From Patescibacteria group bacterium (GTDB lineage Bacteria; Patescibacteriota; WWE3; UBA101185; UBA10185), in assembly GCA_018056275.1 (NCBI GenBank), contig JAGPFW010000035.1, positions 1 through 7,195 on the forward strand: 7,195 nt of DNA, read 5' to 3'. This document shows positions 1 through 6,415 of this stretch, piece by piece (position 1 is the first letter of the stretch; each line of letters starts with the position of its first letter). Under the pieces are notes generated by a model. That model was not told the DNA's origin and made no database searches. It saw only the letters and a program-made list of their open reading frames with translations. Position numbers and translations under genes: made by a program.

Positions 1-1
1 A

Positions 2-133
2 AAAGTTAAAGCAACCATCCCTTCGGAAGAGCAGGTAAAAAAGGCTTATGACGAATTTGCAGAAGAGATTAAAGAAACCGTTGACGCTGTAGAAATAAAT
101 CTAGGCGATTCCTATGCAGTGGAAAAAATATAA
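2..133 (+). CDS. C-terminal tail of an unidentified protein (partial)
   Basis: An open frame runs in from the left edge and ends at TAA 131-133, giving 43 residues. The tail is charged and probably helical (it contains SEEQVKKAYDEFAEEIKE) and ends in ...GDSYAVEKI. I do not recognise the family, and too little is present to assign one. Its last 20 nt overlap the start of rodA in another frame, which suggests same-operon translation and possible translational coupling. A cell-envelope or division role is conceivable only from its neighbour. The reading frame is supported by sensible composition and by the tight overlap with rodA; the identity is open. Confidence 0.55.
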   Translation, partial: KVKATIPSEEQVKKAYDEFAEEIKETVDAVEINLGDSYAVEKI

Positions 134-1178
134 CATCGGTTTGGTATTATTTCCTGTGCTAATATTCTCTTTGGGTTTTGTATCTCTACTTTCTGTTAGT
201 CCCACTCATGCAAAACAACAATTTATTTATTTTCTTATAGGTATAGGATTTTATTTTGTATTTGCAAATATTGGATATAAATATATTCTTAAATTTTGGA
301 AATATATTTTTTTTGCAAATGTTTTTGTACTTTTTTTGACAATATTTTTGGGAAGAATAGGAGGAGGTTCTGTAAGGTGGCTTAGTGTTTTGGGTTTTAC
401 ATTTCAGCCTTCCGAGTTTGCAAAACTGTCCCTAATATTGTCTTTGAGTGCCATTCTTTCTAAGAAAAAAGATTATGTAGGCTCCTTTAAGGGGTTACTG
501 CATTCTTTTTTTATATTTTTTCCATTTTTCTTTTTAGTGGTAATACAGCCAGATTTGGGCACGTCGCTTATATTGGCTTTCATTTATGTTGGGATAATTT
601 TTTGTTTTGGTATTAACAAATACCTATTCTTTTCCTTGCTTTTTATTTTTGGGTTAGCATTAGAGCCTGGGTGGAATCTTTTAAAAGATTATCAACGAGA
701 TAGAATTCTTGTATTTCTTAACCCACAACTGGATACGCTTGGAAGCGGATATAATGTGGCTCAAGCCCTTATAGCTGTAGGTTCAGGAGGTTTACTTGGG
801 AAAGGTTTGGGTAAGGGAAGTCAATCACATTTACAATTTTTGCCTGCGTATTGGACAGACTTTGTATTTGCATCTTTTGCCGAGGAATGGGGATTTTTAG
901 GAGTAGTATTACTTCTAACCTTTTATACGGCTTTTTTGACATCCATTCTCTACATATTGCTAAAATCTTCTGAATTGTCGGCTCAAATTTTACTAATTGG
1001 AATATTTGTTATCTTTTTTGCTCAATTCTTTATAAATATTGGTATGAATATGGGTATAATGCCAGTAACAGGTATTCCCTTACCCTTTATGACATACGGA
1101 GGATCCTCCTTGATTTTACATTTAATCCTTTTGGGAATAGCGCAAAATATATGGTCTCATAGTAAAATGAACTCATGA
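114..1178 (+). CDS. rodA: RodA, SEDS-family peptidoglycan glycosyltransferase
   Basis: Polytopic membrane protein of 354 aa, close to the usual ~370 aa of RodA. SEDS proteins polymerise lipid II into glycan strands with a partner class B PBP; RodA serves side-wall elongation. Visible family motifs are FQPSEFAKL (97-105), QPDLGT (145-150), the large extracytoplasmic loop with QRDRILVFLNP (194-204), GSGGLLGKGLGKGSQSHLQF (223-242), TDFVFASFAEE (248-258) and the C-terminal PVTGIPLPFMTYGGSSL (317-333). The putative catalytic aspartate is D249. The preceding residue pair is YW where most RodA/FtsW have a His before TDF, a modest oddity. Hydrophobic segments occur near 8-28, 35-52, 63-80, 130-183, 258-282, 289-312 and 330-348. 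RodA is preferred over FtsW because of the loop sequence, but the two are close relatives. ATG 114 follows a weak AGGCGA. The gene overlaps its upstream neighbour by 20 nt and the downstream ATR gene by 4 nt. Confidence 0.93.
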   Translation: MQWKKYNIGLVLFPVLIFSLGFVSLLSVSPTHAKQQFIYFLIGIGFYFVFANIGYKYILKFWKYIFFANVFVLFLTIFLGRIGGGSVRWLSVLGFTFQPSEFAKLSLILSLSAILSKKKDYVGSFKGLLHSFFIFFPFFFLVVIQPDLGTSLILAFIYVGIIFCFGINKYLFFSLLFIFGLALEPGWNLLKDYQRDRILVFLNPQLDTLGSGYNVAQALIAVGSGGLLGKGLGKGSQSHLQFLPAYWTDFVFASFAEEWGFLGVVLLLTFYTAFLTSILYILLKSSELSAQILLIGIFVIFFAQFFINIGMNMGIMPVTGIPLPFMTYGGSSLILHLILLGIAQNIWSHSKMNS

Positions 1179-1678
1179 GCTTATATACAAAAAATGGTGA
1201 TTCTGGATATTCTTCCACCCTAAAGAGATCGGGTATACCAAAGTCGGATATACTCTTTGAGGTACTTGGTAGCTTGGACGAATTGAATGTGGCGTTGGGC
1301 GGCTGTAGGCTTGTGTGTAATAGAGATAACAAAAACTTTATAGAGAGTATACAAAGGGATGTTTCTAAAATCGCAAGCTGTGTTGCCAAAGAAGCTTTAG
1401 ATGATGAGGCTTATTATTTAGCCAGATCCTCTTACTTTGAGGAAGTAATGGACAAAAATCCTCTTAAGCTAACTACCTTTGTTTTGCCTGGATTTTCTGA
1501 ATCTGATTATCGATTCCATCTTGCCCGAGTTGCCACAAGACGGGCAGAGAGAAAAATGGTTCTTCTCTCCAAAGATATTGAGTATGCCACATTTAGGATA
1601 TATCCTTTATTGCAGTATCTAAACCGATTATCCGACTTGCTTTTTATGTTTAGCGTAGAAAAACAGGAGTCACATTAG
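1175..1678 (+). CDS. PduO-type ATP:cob(I)alamin adenosyltransferase
   Basis: Cytosolic enzyme that transfers the 5'-deoxyadenosyl group of ATP to cob(I)alamin, making adenosylcobalamin. The PduO-type (trimeric) family is shown by the N-terminal ATP loop TKNGDSGYSS (5-14), by GSLDELNVALG (32-42) including D35, by FVLPGFS (102-108), by the helix HLARVATRRAERK (115-127) with R122, R123 and E125 matching residues hit in human MMAB disease, and by LNRLSDLLF (149-157). At 167 aa it is shorter than the usual ~180-200 aa; the reduction lies in the middle (around 45-100). The start ATG sits inside the rodA stop (ATGA, 4-nt overlap) without a clear SD, so translation is probably coupled to rodA. The likely client is the B12-dependent reductase NrdJ encoded next. 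No corrinoid synthesis or transport gene is in view, which fits salvage. Symbols in use are pduO, cobO or mmaB-like, so none is assigned. Confidence 0.92.
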   Translation: MSLYTKNGDSGYSSTLKRSGIPKSDILFEVLGSLDELNVALGGCRLVCNRDNKNFIESIQRDVSKIASCVAKEALDDEAYYLARSSYFEEVMDKNPLKLTTFVLPGFSESDYRFHLARVATRRAERKMVLLSKDIEYATFRIYPLLQYLNRLSDLLFMFSVEKQESH

Positions 1679-1701
1679 GAAAATAGGTATAAAATTTCCT
1701 A
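1676..1701 (+). repeat. Weak AT-rich inverted repeat after the adenosyltransferase gene
   Basis: TAGGAAA (1676-1682, including the ATR stop codon) is the reverse complement of TTTCCTA (1695-1701), with a 12-nt loop. No T-run follows, so it is not a convincing intrinsic terminator. It could still mark the 3' end of the rodA-ATR transcript. The next ~135 nt (1702-1837) are AT-rich. I see nothing firm there except a TATACT at 1808-1813, which could be a -10 for nrdJ but lacks a good -35. Confidence 0.25.
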
Positions 1702-1838
1702 TAAATTGTTCTTATGAATTTAGTTACATTCATTGTCTAATCCATTTTTTAAGCCAAATAGTAGAAGTTGTCCTAATATTGGTTATTTGTAGGGTAATTT
1801 TTAACTCTATACTATGTTAAATAAGTACAAATTTAAAT

Positions 1839-1909
1839 AAGGAGAGTTTTTGCAGGTCCTTTTGTCTCACCGGCAGTGCGGATGAAAGGCTCTGTAAGCT
1901 AATGATATT
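1839..1909 (+). promoter_or_regulatory. Structured 5' leader of nrdJ (candidate cis-regulatory RNA)
   Basis: A strong SD (AAGGAGAG, 1839-1846) lies 63 nt upstream of the nrdJ ATG, while no SD precedes that ATG directly. The intervening sequence can fold: P1 pairs 1849-1855 with 1892-1898 (7 bp, two G-U); a 2x2 internal loop follows (GT 1856-1857, CT 1890-1891); P2 pairs 1858-1863 with 1884-1889 (6 bp, one G-U). The apical part 1864-1883 can form CCG/CGG (1870-1872 with 1879-1881) or CAC/GTG (1868-1870 with 1876-1878). The block is clearly more GC-rich than the 130 nt before it. It may be a regulatory RNA, or a hairpin that brings the SD close to the ATG. It does not contain the hallmark cobalamin riboswitch (B12 box) sequence. 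The pairings are seen directly; the function is inferred. Confidence 0.45.
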
Positions 1910-4474
1910 ATGAAATGGCTTCTGCCTGATTTTGAACCTCAAAGTTATACTGTTAGTTCAGCGCGAGTTGCAGAAAAAAATACCAATATCCAGTTTTCCC
2001 AAAATGCAAAGGTTATTCTTGAAAAACGATATTTACTAAAAGATTCTTCTGGCGTTTTGGCCGAAACACCCGAGCAGATGTTTGACAGAGTTGCATCTGT
2101 AGTTTCTTCGGTTGAGGAAAACGACGATAAAAGATCCGAAATTTATACTCATTTTTACAATCTAATCTCTTCCAAAAAATTCTTTCCTAACTCTCCTACA
2201 TTTACAGGCGCAGGTACCCCGCTGGGTCAATTAGCTGCTTGCTTTGTATTACCTCTTGCCGATGACTTGGGGAAAGATCCTGATGGAATATTTTCAGTTT
2301 TAAGGTCTGCAGCATTGATACAACAATCTGGTGGCGGAAATGGTTTCCCCTTTTCAAATCTAAGACCAAAGGGAGCCATTGTTAAAAGTAGCAATGGAAA
2401 ATCTTCTGGGCCACTTGGTTTCCTGCGAGTTTTTGATGCTGCCTTTGGTGAAATAGCGCAAGGAGGTGTAAGAAGGGGCGCAAATATGGCTGTTATGTCT
2501 GTGGATCATCCAGATGTTAGAGATTTTATTACCTGTAAAGCAACCGAAGGGACTATTACCAACTTTAATATATCTATAGCCTTAACTGATACCTTTATGA
2601 AAGCTGTAGAAGAAGATACTACCTATGACCTAATTGATCCAAATACCAAAAAAGTATTGGAATCCCCGAAAGCGAGAGAGATTTTTAATTTGATTGTTGA
2701 CCACGCTTATAAAAACGGTGAGCCCGGTGTATTGTTTATTGATACGGCAAACAGAGATAACCCTCTACCTCACCTTTATAAGTTACAGGCAACAAACCCC
2801 TGTGGTGAGCAGTGGCTTGGACCATATGAAAACTGCTGTTTGGGGTCAATAAATCTTTTACCCCACATGCTTGAAGATGGCCACTTAGATTGGGAGTGCT
2901 TAAGAGAATCAATAGAGCTTTCTACTAGATTTTTGGACAATGTAATTTCCGCTAATAAATATATTCCTTCTGTTCCACAGATAGAAGCTGCTGCCAAGAG
3001 GGCAAGAAGAATTGGGCTTGGAATTATGGGACTTGCTGACGCAATGTATCTGGCAGGTGTCAGGTATGGCAGCACCAAAGGGATGGATTTTGCAGCTCAA
3101 ATAATGGAGTTTGTAAGATATTACGCGATGAATACTTCGGTAGAGTTGGCAAAGGAAAAAGGCCCGTTTCCTGCAATTTCAGGAAGCATATATGATAGAA
3201 ATAATTTTAGATGGCAACCTCCTAAACCTTTATATGAATATAAGAATGATTTTGGCAGACCTTCTTTGGATTGGCAAAAGTTAGTGGATGAAATTAGAAC
3301 CCATGGGATTAGAAACGCGGCTCAAACAACTATTGCTCCCACAGGGACAATCTCCACTGTTGCAGGTGTAGAAGGTTATGGATGTGAACCTGTTTTTGCA
3401 TTGGCTTATAAGAGAAATGTATATCAGGCTGCAGGTGAAGAAGGTCAGATGTCATTGCATTATGTAAGCCCATTGCTGGAAAAAGCTCTAAAGCTTTATG
3501 GCTATAATGAAGAAAAAATCCTGGAAATTATAGAGGGAGTATCCAAGGTTGGATCTTGTCAAAAAATCTCACAGATTCCGCAAGAAATAAGGGACGTGTT
3601 TGTAGTATCTTCGGATATTACACCGGAAGAACATATAAAAATGCAAGCGTCTTTACAGGCTTTTGTAGACAATTCAATTTCTAAAACCTGTAATTTGCCT
3701 GAAACGGCAACAAGGGAAGATGTGGCAAATGTTTATAAACTGGGATGGCATTTGGGTTGTAAGGGTTTAACCGTTTATATCTCTGGGAGTAGGGAAGAAG
3801 TAGTTTTGGAGGTACCAAAGGGAAAAAAGGAGGAAGCTTTTGATAAAGAAACAACTAAGGTGGATGTTTTTAAAAATGGGGAGGGTTATATTGACATAAA
3901 TTCCACTAGTTCAAATCATGGTTCTTCGGATTCTAAATACTCGGATACAAAGGAAATTCCCAATGGACAACTTAGTCAGTCTAGGGAACGCAGAGTAAAG
4001 CTTAAAGGTTCAACATATAAGGTGGATACTCCCCAGGGGGGTGCCTTTGTGACCATAAATAACGACGAGACAGGAGCTCCTTTTGAAGTCTTTGTTAATG
4101 TTGGCAAAGCCGGTTCAGACGTTGCTGCCTTATCCGAAGCTTTGGGAAGACTTATATCCGGATGGCTCCGACTTTCTAAAGACCCATCAAAAACCATTAA
4201 GGAGATAATTGTGCAACTAATAGGCATAGGTGGGGCTAGAAGTGTTGGGTTTGGAAAAAACCGAGTTAGTTCAGTTCCGGATGCGGTAGCCAAAGTTCTG
4301 GCCGATGAATATGGAATTACAGTTAGACCTAATGGCGCAAATATAGTTGAGGAAGAAAAGCCAGAAGTTTCGGTTTTTTCTCATGCGGATGTTTGCCCCG
4401 AGTGTGGGAATACTTCCTTGGTTTTAGAAGAAGGGTGTTGCAAATGCTACATCTGCGGGTTTAGTATGTGCTAA
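1910..4474 (+). CDS. nrdJ: Adenosylcobalamin-dependent (class II) ribonucleoside-diphosphate reductase
   Basis: Reduces ribonucleotides to deoxyribonucleotides, using adenosylcobalamin to make a thiyl radical; it works with or without oxygen and is often the only RNR in a small genome. The 854-aa chain is complete and has no intein. The catalytic barrel (~30-625) shows ETPEQMFDRVA (52-62), redox Cys C111 in AACFVLP, the signature NPCGEQ (296-301) with presumed thiyl Cys C298 plus N296 and E300, second redox Cys C309 in NCCLGSINL, and APTGTIS (476-482). A hydrophilic Ser-rich linker (~640-692) leads to a TSCPD-type domain (~695-800; GAPFEVFVNVGKAGSD, GFGKNRVSSVPDA). The C-terminus is a cysteine cluster, C829/C832/C843/C844/C846/C849/C854, of the kind that re-reduces the active site or binds metal. 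C310 next to C309 replaces the more usual Asn. No N-terminal ATP-cone is seen. In-frame TAA at 1895 rules out an upstream start, so ATG 1910 is used. The adjacent adenosyltransferase supplies its cofactor. Confidence 0.96.
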   Translation: MKWLLPDFEPQSYTVSSARVAEKNTNIQFSQNAKVILEKRYLLKDSSGVLAETPEQMFDRVASVVSSVEENDDKRSEIYTHFYNLISSKKFFPNSPTFTGAGTPLGQLAACFVLPLADDLGKDPDGIFSVLRSAALIQQSGGGNGFPFSNLRPKGAIVKSSNGKSSGPLGFLRVFDAAFGEIAQGGVRRGANMAVMSVDHPDVRDFITCKATEGTITNFNISIALTDTFMKAVEEDTTYDLIDPNTKKVLESPKAREIFNLIVDHAYKNGEPGVLFIDTANRDNPLPHLYKLQATNPCGEQWLGPYENCCLGSINLLPHMLEDGHLDWECLRESIELSTRFLDNVISANKYIPSVPQIEAAAKRARRIGLGIMGLADAMYLAGVRYGSTKGMDFAAQIMEFVRYYAMNTSVELAKEKGPFPAISGSIYDRNNFRWQPPKPLYEYKNDFGRPSLDWQKLVDEIRTHGIRNAAQTTIAPTGTISTVAGVEGYGCEPVFALAYKRNVYQAAGEEGQMSLHYVSPLLEKALKLYGYNEEKILEIIEGVSKVGSCQKISQIPQEIRDVFVVSSDITPEEHIKMQASLQAFVDNSISKTCNLPETATREDVANVYKLGWHLGCKGLTVYISGSREEVVLEVPKGKKEEAFDKETTKVDVFKNGEGYIDINSTSSNHGSSDSKYSDTKEIPNGQLSQSRERRVKLKGSTYKVDTPQGGAFVTINNDETGAPFEVFVNVGKAGSDVAALSEALGRLISGWLRLSKDPSKTIKEIIVQLIGIGGARSVGFGKNRVSSVPDAVAKVLADEYGITVRPNGANIVEEEKPEVSVFSHADVCPECGNTSLVLEEGCCKCYICGFSMC

Positions 4475-4491
4475 ATTCATCGTATCAGAAT

Positions 4492-6123
4492 CTAGGCATC
4501 ATATGCACGATGCCTATACTCATGCAGCATCCTTGTGGAGTTAAAGAAAGATCCATTTATTATAATCGTCTTTCTCATTAAATTGCGCCAACTATCTGGT
4601 TTCTTATAAAACATTGGGATAACCTTCTTCTCTAATAAATCGTACAAATCATCCGAAGTTGGGAAAGACCAACCAGTTTCGCCTTCAATACACCCCTCTA
4701 CCCACCATCCATCCCTTACACTAAGATGTGGAACTCCATTTAGGGCGCATTTCATACCACTTGTTCCCGAAGCTTCATAGGGTGGTTCTGGTGTATTTAA
4801 CCAAACATCCACTCCAGCAGTAATCAACTGCCCTAAATACATGTCGTAATTTTCCAAATATGCCATCTTAATTTTCCCATCAATTTTGTTTCCCATCTCT
4901 AAAATTTTTGTTATTAGTTCTTTTCCTTCCGTATCTTTTGGATGTGCCTTGCCTCCAAAAATAATCTGGATTGGACCAACCAATTCCGCAATAGTCTTTA
5001 ATCGTTCTACATCCTCAAATAAAAATCCAGGTCTTTTATACGCGGTAAATCTTCTAGCCCATCCAATAGTAAAAAAGTCATAATCCATTCCGGCATTAGT
5101 ATGGGCATTGGTATAATCGATTATTCTTTTTTTGGCTTGAAAATGAGCATCCCATATTTCGCTTAAGCTAATATTTGAAACATACCTTAAAGAATAGGGA
5201 TCTTCTCTCCAGTGGTGTATATATTTATCAAAAAGATTGGCAAATGAGGCGCTTACCCATGTAGGAGCATGTACACCGTTTGTTATTGAATGAATAGGAT
5301 AATTTGGGAACATAGATTTGGAAACCTCTGTATGTTTTTGTGCCACACCATTAATGTAGCCACTAAAATCCAAAGCTAATTGAGTCATATTTAGGGTCTT
5401 TTTCTCAACAAATTCGCTTGGTAACAAGACAAAAAGCTCTGGTTCTAACATATCCTCCACAAGACTAATGGAAAATTTATCATGTCCGGCAGGTACTGGT
5501 GTATGCGTTGTAAAAATACACATTTCCTTTACCTTTTCAGGGTTTTTAATTGTTTTATTAAGTTCAAGCGAAAGAAGAGCAGAATGACCTTCGTTTAGGT
5601 GATATTTCAAAATATCCTTATAGCCAAGCTTTTTAAGCATTCTAACTCCCCCTATCCCTAAGATAATCTCTTGGCCTAGTCTATACTCTGGGCCGTCCCC
5701 ATATAGATCGTTGGATAATGCTCGCATTTCTGGAGAATTTTCTTCAAAGTCCGTGTGTAAAAAAAGAACAGGAACAACCTCATTGTGTATTCCAACAATT
5801 TCGTATTTCCATGCGCCAATGGTTACTTCTTCACCTTTGATTATAACCTTAACTTTTTCGGGAATAGGTGTAAGAAAATCGTCAATACTCCAAGACATGG
5901 GGGATTCAACTTGTTGATTGTTTTCTATGTCTTGAAAAAAGTAGCCGTTTTTTGTGAGAAGTGTAACCCCTATCATGGGAAATCCAATATCGGCCGCGGT
6001 TTTTAGGGTGTCTCCAGCTAATACTCCAAGCCCTCCTGAATAGGTTGGGATCTTAGCAGTGAGACCTACTTCCATGGAAAAGTAGGCGTATTTTGGGTTT
6101 TGCTGGGCAGGTTGTTGATTCAT
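4492..6123 (-). CDS. glgP: Alpha-glucan (glycogen/maltodextrin) phosphorylase, GT35
   Basis: Cytosolic PLP enzyme that releases glucose-1-phosphate from alpha-1,4-glucans by phosphorolysis. The 543-aa chain matches the short bacterial/archaeal branch of GT35 rather than the ~800-aa classical GlgP. Visible motifs are AYFSMEVGL (13-21), PTYSGGLGVLAGD (26-38), HLNEGHSALL (175-184), TTHTPVPAGHD (205-215), SITNGVHAPTW (279-289), GWARRFTAYKR (354-364) carrying the phosphate-site Arg/Lys, LENYDM (423-428), GVDVWLNTP (437-445) and EASGTSGMKCALNG (450-463), whose K458 is the expected PLP lysine. The start is set at ATG 6123-6121. The frame stays open upstream to an ATG at 6246, but those 41 residues are not family-like and overlap the RHH gene and the promoters. 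No SD precedes the start; a TATACT lies 6 nt upstream, so the mRNA may be leaderless. It converges on nrdJ with 17 bp between stops. It suggests glycogen or maltodextrin use. Confidence 0.94.
   Translation of the reverse strand: MNQQPAQQNPKYAYFSMEVGLTAKIPTYSGGLGVLAGDTLKTAADIGFPMIGVTLLTKNGYFFQDIENNQQVESPMSWSIDDFLTPIPEKVKVIIKGEEVTIGAWKYEIVGIHNEVVPVLFLHTDFEENSPEMRALSNDLYGDGPEYRLGQEIILGIGGVRMLKKLGYKDILKYHLNEGHSALLSLELNKTIKNPEKVKEMCIFTTHTPVPAGHDKFSISLVEDMLEPELFVLLPSEFVEKKTLNMTQLALDFSGYINGVAQKHTEVSKSMFPNYPIHSITNGVHAPTWVSASFANLFDKYIHHWREDPYSLRYVSNISLSEIWDAHFQAKKRIIDYTNAHTNAGMDYDFFTIGWARRFTAYKRPGFLFEDVERLKTIAELVGPIQIIFGGKAHPKDTEGKELITKILEMGNKIDGKIKMAYLENYDMYLGQLITAGVDVWLNTPEPPYEASGTSGMKCALNGVPHLSVRDGWWVEGCIEGETGWSFPTSDDLYDLLEKKVIPMFYKKPDSWRNLMRKTIIINGSFFNSTRMLHEYRHRAYDA
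4493..4516. repeat. Perfect 8-bp hairpin at the convergent nrdJ/glgP 3' ends
   Basis: TAGGCATC (4493-4500) and GATGCCTA (4509-4516) are perfect inverted repeats around an 8-nt loop. The hairpin begins 19 nt after the nrdJ stop and overlaps the last codons and stop of glgP on the other strand. Neither side is followed by a T-tract, so it is not a classical intrinsic terminator. It could still act as a bidirectional 3'-end structure that blocks read-through or protects both transcripts from exonucleases. The pairing is certain; the role is inferred. Confidence 0.45.
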
Positions 6124-6129
6124 GATTAA

Positions 6130-6160
6130 AGTATACCAAAGTATATAAGTGTGTTGACAA
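6130..6160 (-). promoter_or_regulatory. Candidate glgP promoter (extended -10, leaderless transcript)
   Basis: Read on the minus strand, TATACT (6135-6130) is preceded by TGG, giving an extended -10 (TGnTATACT). A TTGTCA lies at 6160-6155 with a 19-nt spacer, a little long. The expected start point, about 7 nt past the -10, falls on or next to the glgP ATG (6123). That agrees with the absence of an SD. It is predicted from sequence only. Confidence 0.45.
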
Positions 6161-6169
6161 CGTGTGTTG
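6149..6169. repeat. 8-bp direct repeat between divergent promoters (operator candidate)
   Basis: GTGTGTTG occurs at 6149-6156 and again at 6162-6169, 13 bp apart. Between and partly overlapping the copies is the short palindrome GTTGACAAC (6153-6161). The repeats lie between the glgP and RHH-gene -10 elements, and the second copy supplies the TG of the plus-strand extended -10. Tandem sites in a divergent promoter are typical for small dimeric repressors, so the RHH protein encoded alongside is the natural suspect. This is inference. Confidence 0.35.
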
Positions 6170-6183
6170 CTATGATGTATTAT
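6154..6183 (+). promoter_or_regulatory. Candidate promoter of the RHH / response-regulator unit
   Basis: Two readings fit. One is a consensus -35 TTGACA (6154-6159) with TATTAT (6178-6183) after 18 nt. The other is an extended -10 TGCTATGAT (6168-6176). The second places the start near 6183 and leaves the SD at 6187-6194 fully inside the mRNA; the first would start at about 6190, within the SD. The -35 TTGACA overlaps the opposing TTGTCA used for glgP. Confidence 0.45.
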
Positions 6184-6200
6184 AAAAAGGAGAGTTTTAA

Positions 6201-6380
6201 GTGGTAGATGTTGAAAATTCCGGGAAATATGGGGAAGACAAATCAAAACCTATGAAGGCCTATCCCTTCAAGTTAACAGAAGATGATTATGATAAACTTA
6301 ATAAAATAAAAAAACATCTGAATTTAGATTCAAATGCATCTACCGTAAGAAAATTAATTCGTGATTATAAATTAGAGTGA
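6201..6380 (+). CDS. Small ribbon-helix-helix (Arc/CopG-like) DNA-binding protein
   Basis: A 59-aa protein from GTG 6201 to TGA 6378-6380. The start is supported by a strong SD (AAGGAGAG, 6187-6194) at good spacing. An acidic, flexible N-terminus (1-17) precedes a strand-helix-turn-helix: KAYPFKLT (19-26) as the strand, EDDYDKLNKIKKHLN (27-41) as helix A, DSNASTV (43-49) as the turn with the start of helix B, and RKLIRDY (50-56) finishing helix B. This is the RHH pattern; such proteins dimerise and bind operators with the paired strand, commonly repressing their own promoter. No toxin partner is recognisable next to it, so an antitoxin role is not supported. It is 35 nt upstream of the response regulator and probably co-transcribed. 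The direct repeats in its promoter are a plausible target. The fold is called by pattern, not by search. Confidence 0.7.
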   Translation: MVDVENSGKYGEDKSKPMKAYPFKLTEDDYDKLNKIKKHLNLDSNASTVRKLIRDYKLE

Positions 6381-6415
6381 TACTTTTAAGGTGTAGACAC
6401 ATCAATGGAGATTTT

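Noticed and set aside
1676..1701. Intrinsic terminator after the adenosyltransferase gene
   Set aside because: The stem is AT-rich with a 12-nt loop and no T-tract follows; it is kept only as a weak inverted repeat.
1679..1909. Cobalamin riboswitch upstream of nrdJ
   Set aside because: It would fit the biology, but I cannot find the conserved B12 box or the other core sequences. The element is also too short for the classical fold.
1850..1912. Stop-codon read-through making a longer NrdJ from TTG 1850
   Set aside because: The frame matches, but both TGA and TAA would have to be read. Other genes in the window use TGA as stop, and NrdJ needs no extra N-terminus.
2776..3100. Antisense open frames inside nrdJ, and similar ones over the ATR gene and glgP
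   Set aside because: They lie opposite strongly conserved coding sequence, lack ribosome sites and show no protein motif.
6124..6246. Upstream extension of glgP by 41 codons to an ATG at 6246
   Set aside because: The extra residues do not resemble phosphorylase N-termini. They overlap the RHH gene and both promoters, while MNQQ... leads straight into the conserved AYFSMEVGL motif.
6201..6415. Toxin-antitoxin pair with the RHH protein as antitoxin
   Set aside because: No small toxin-like gene adjoins it; the next gene is a large response regulator.
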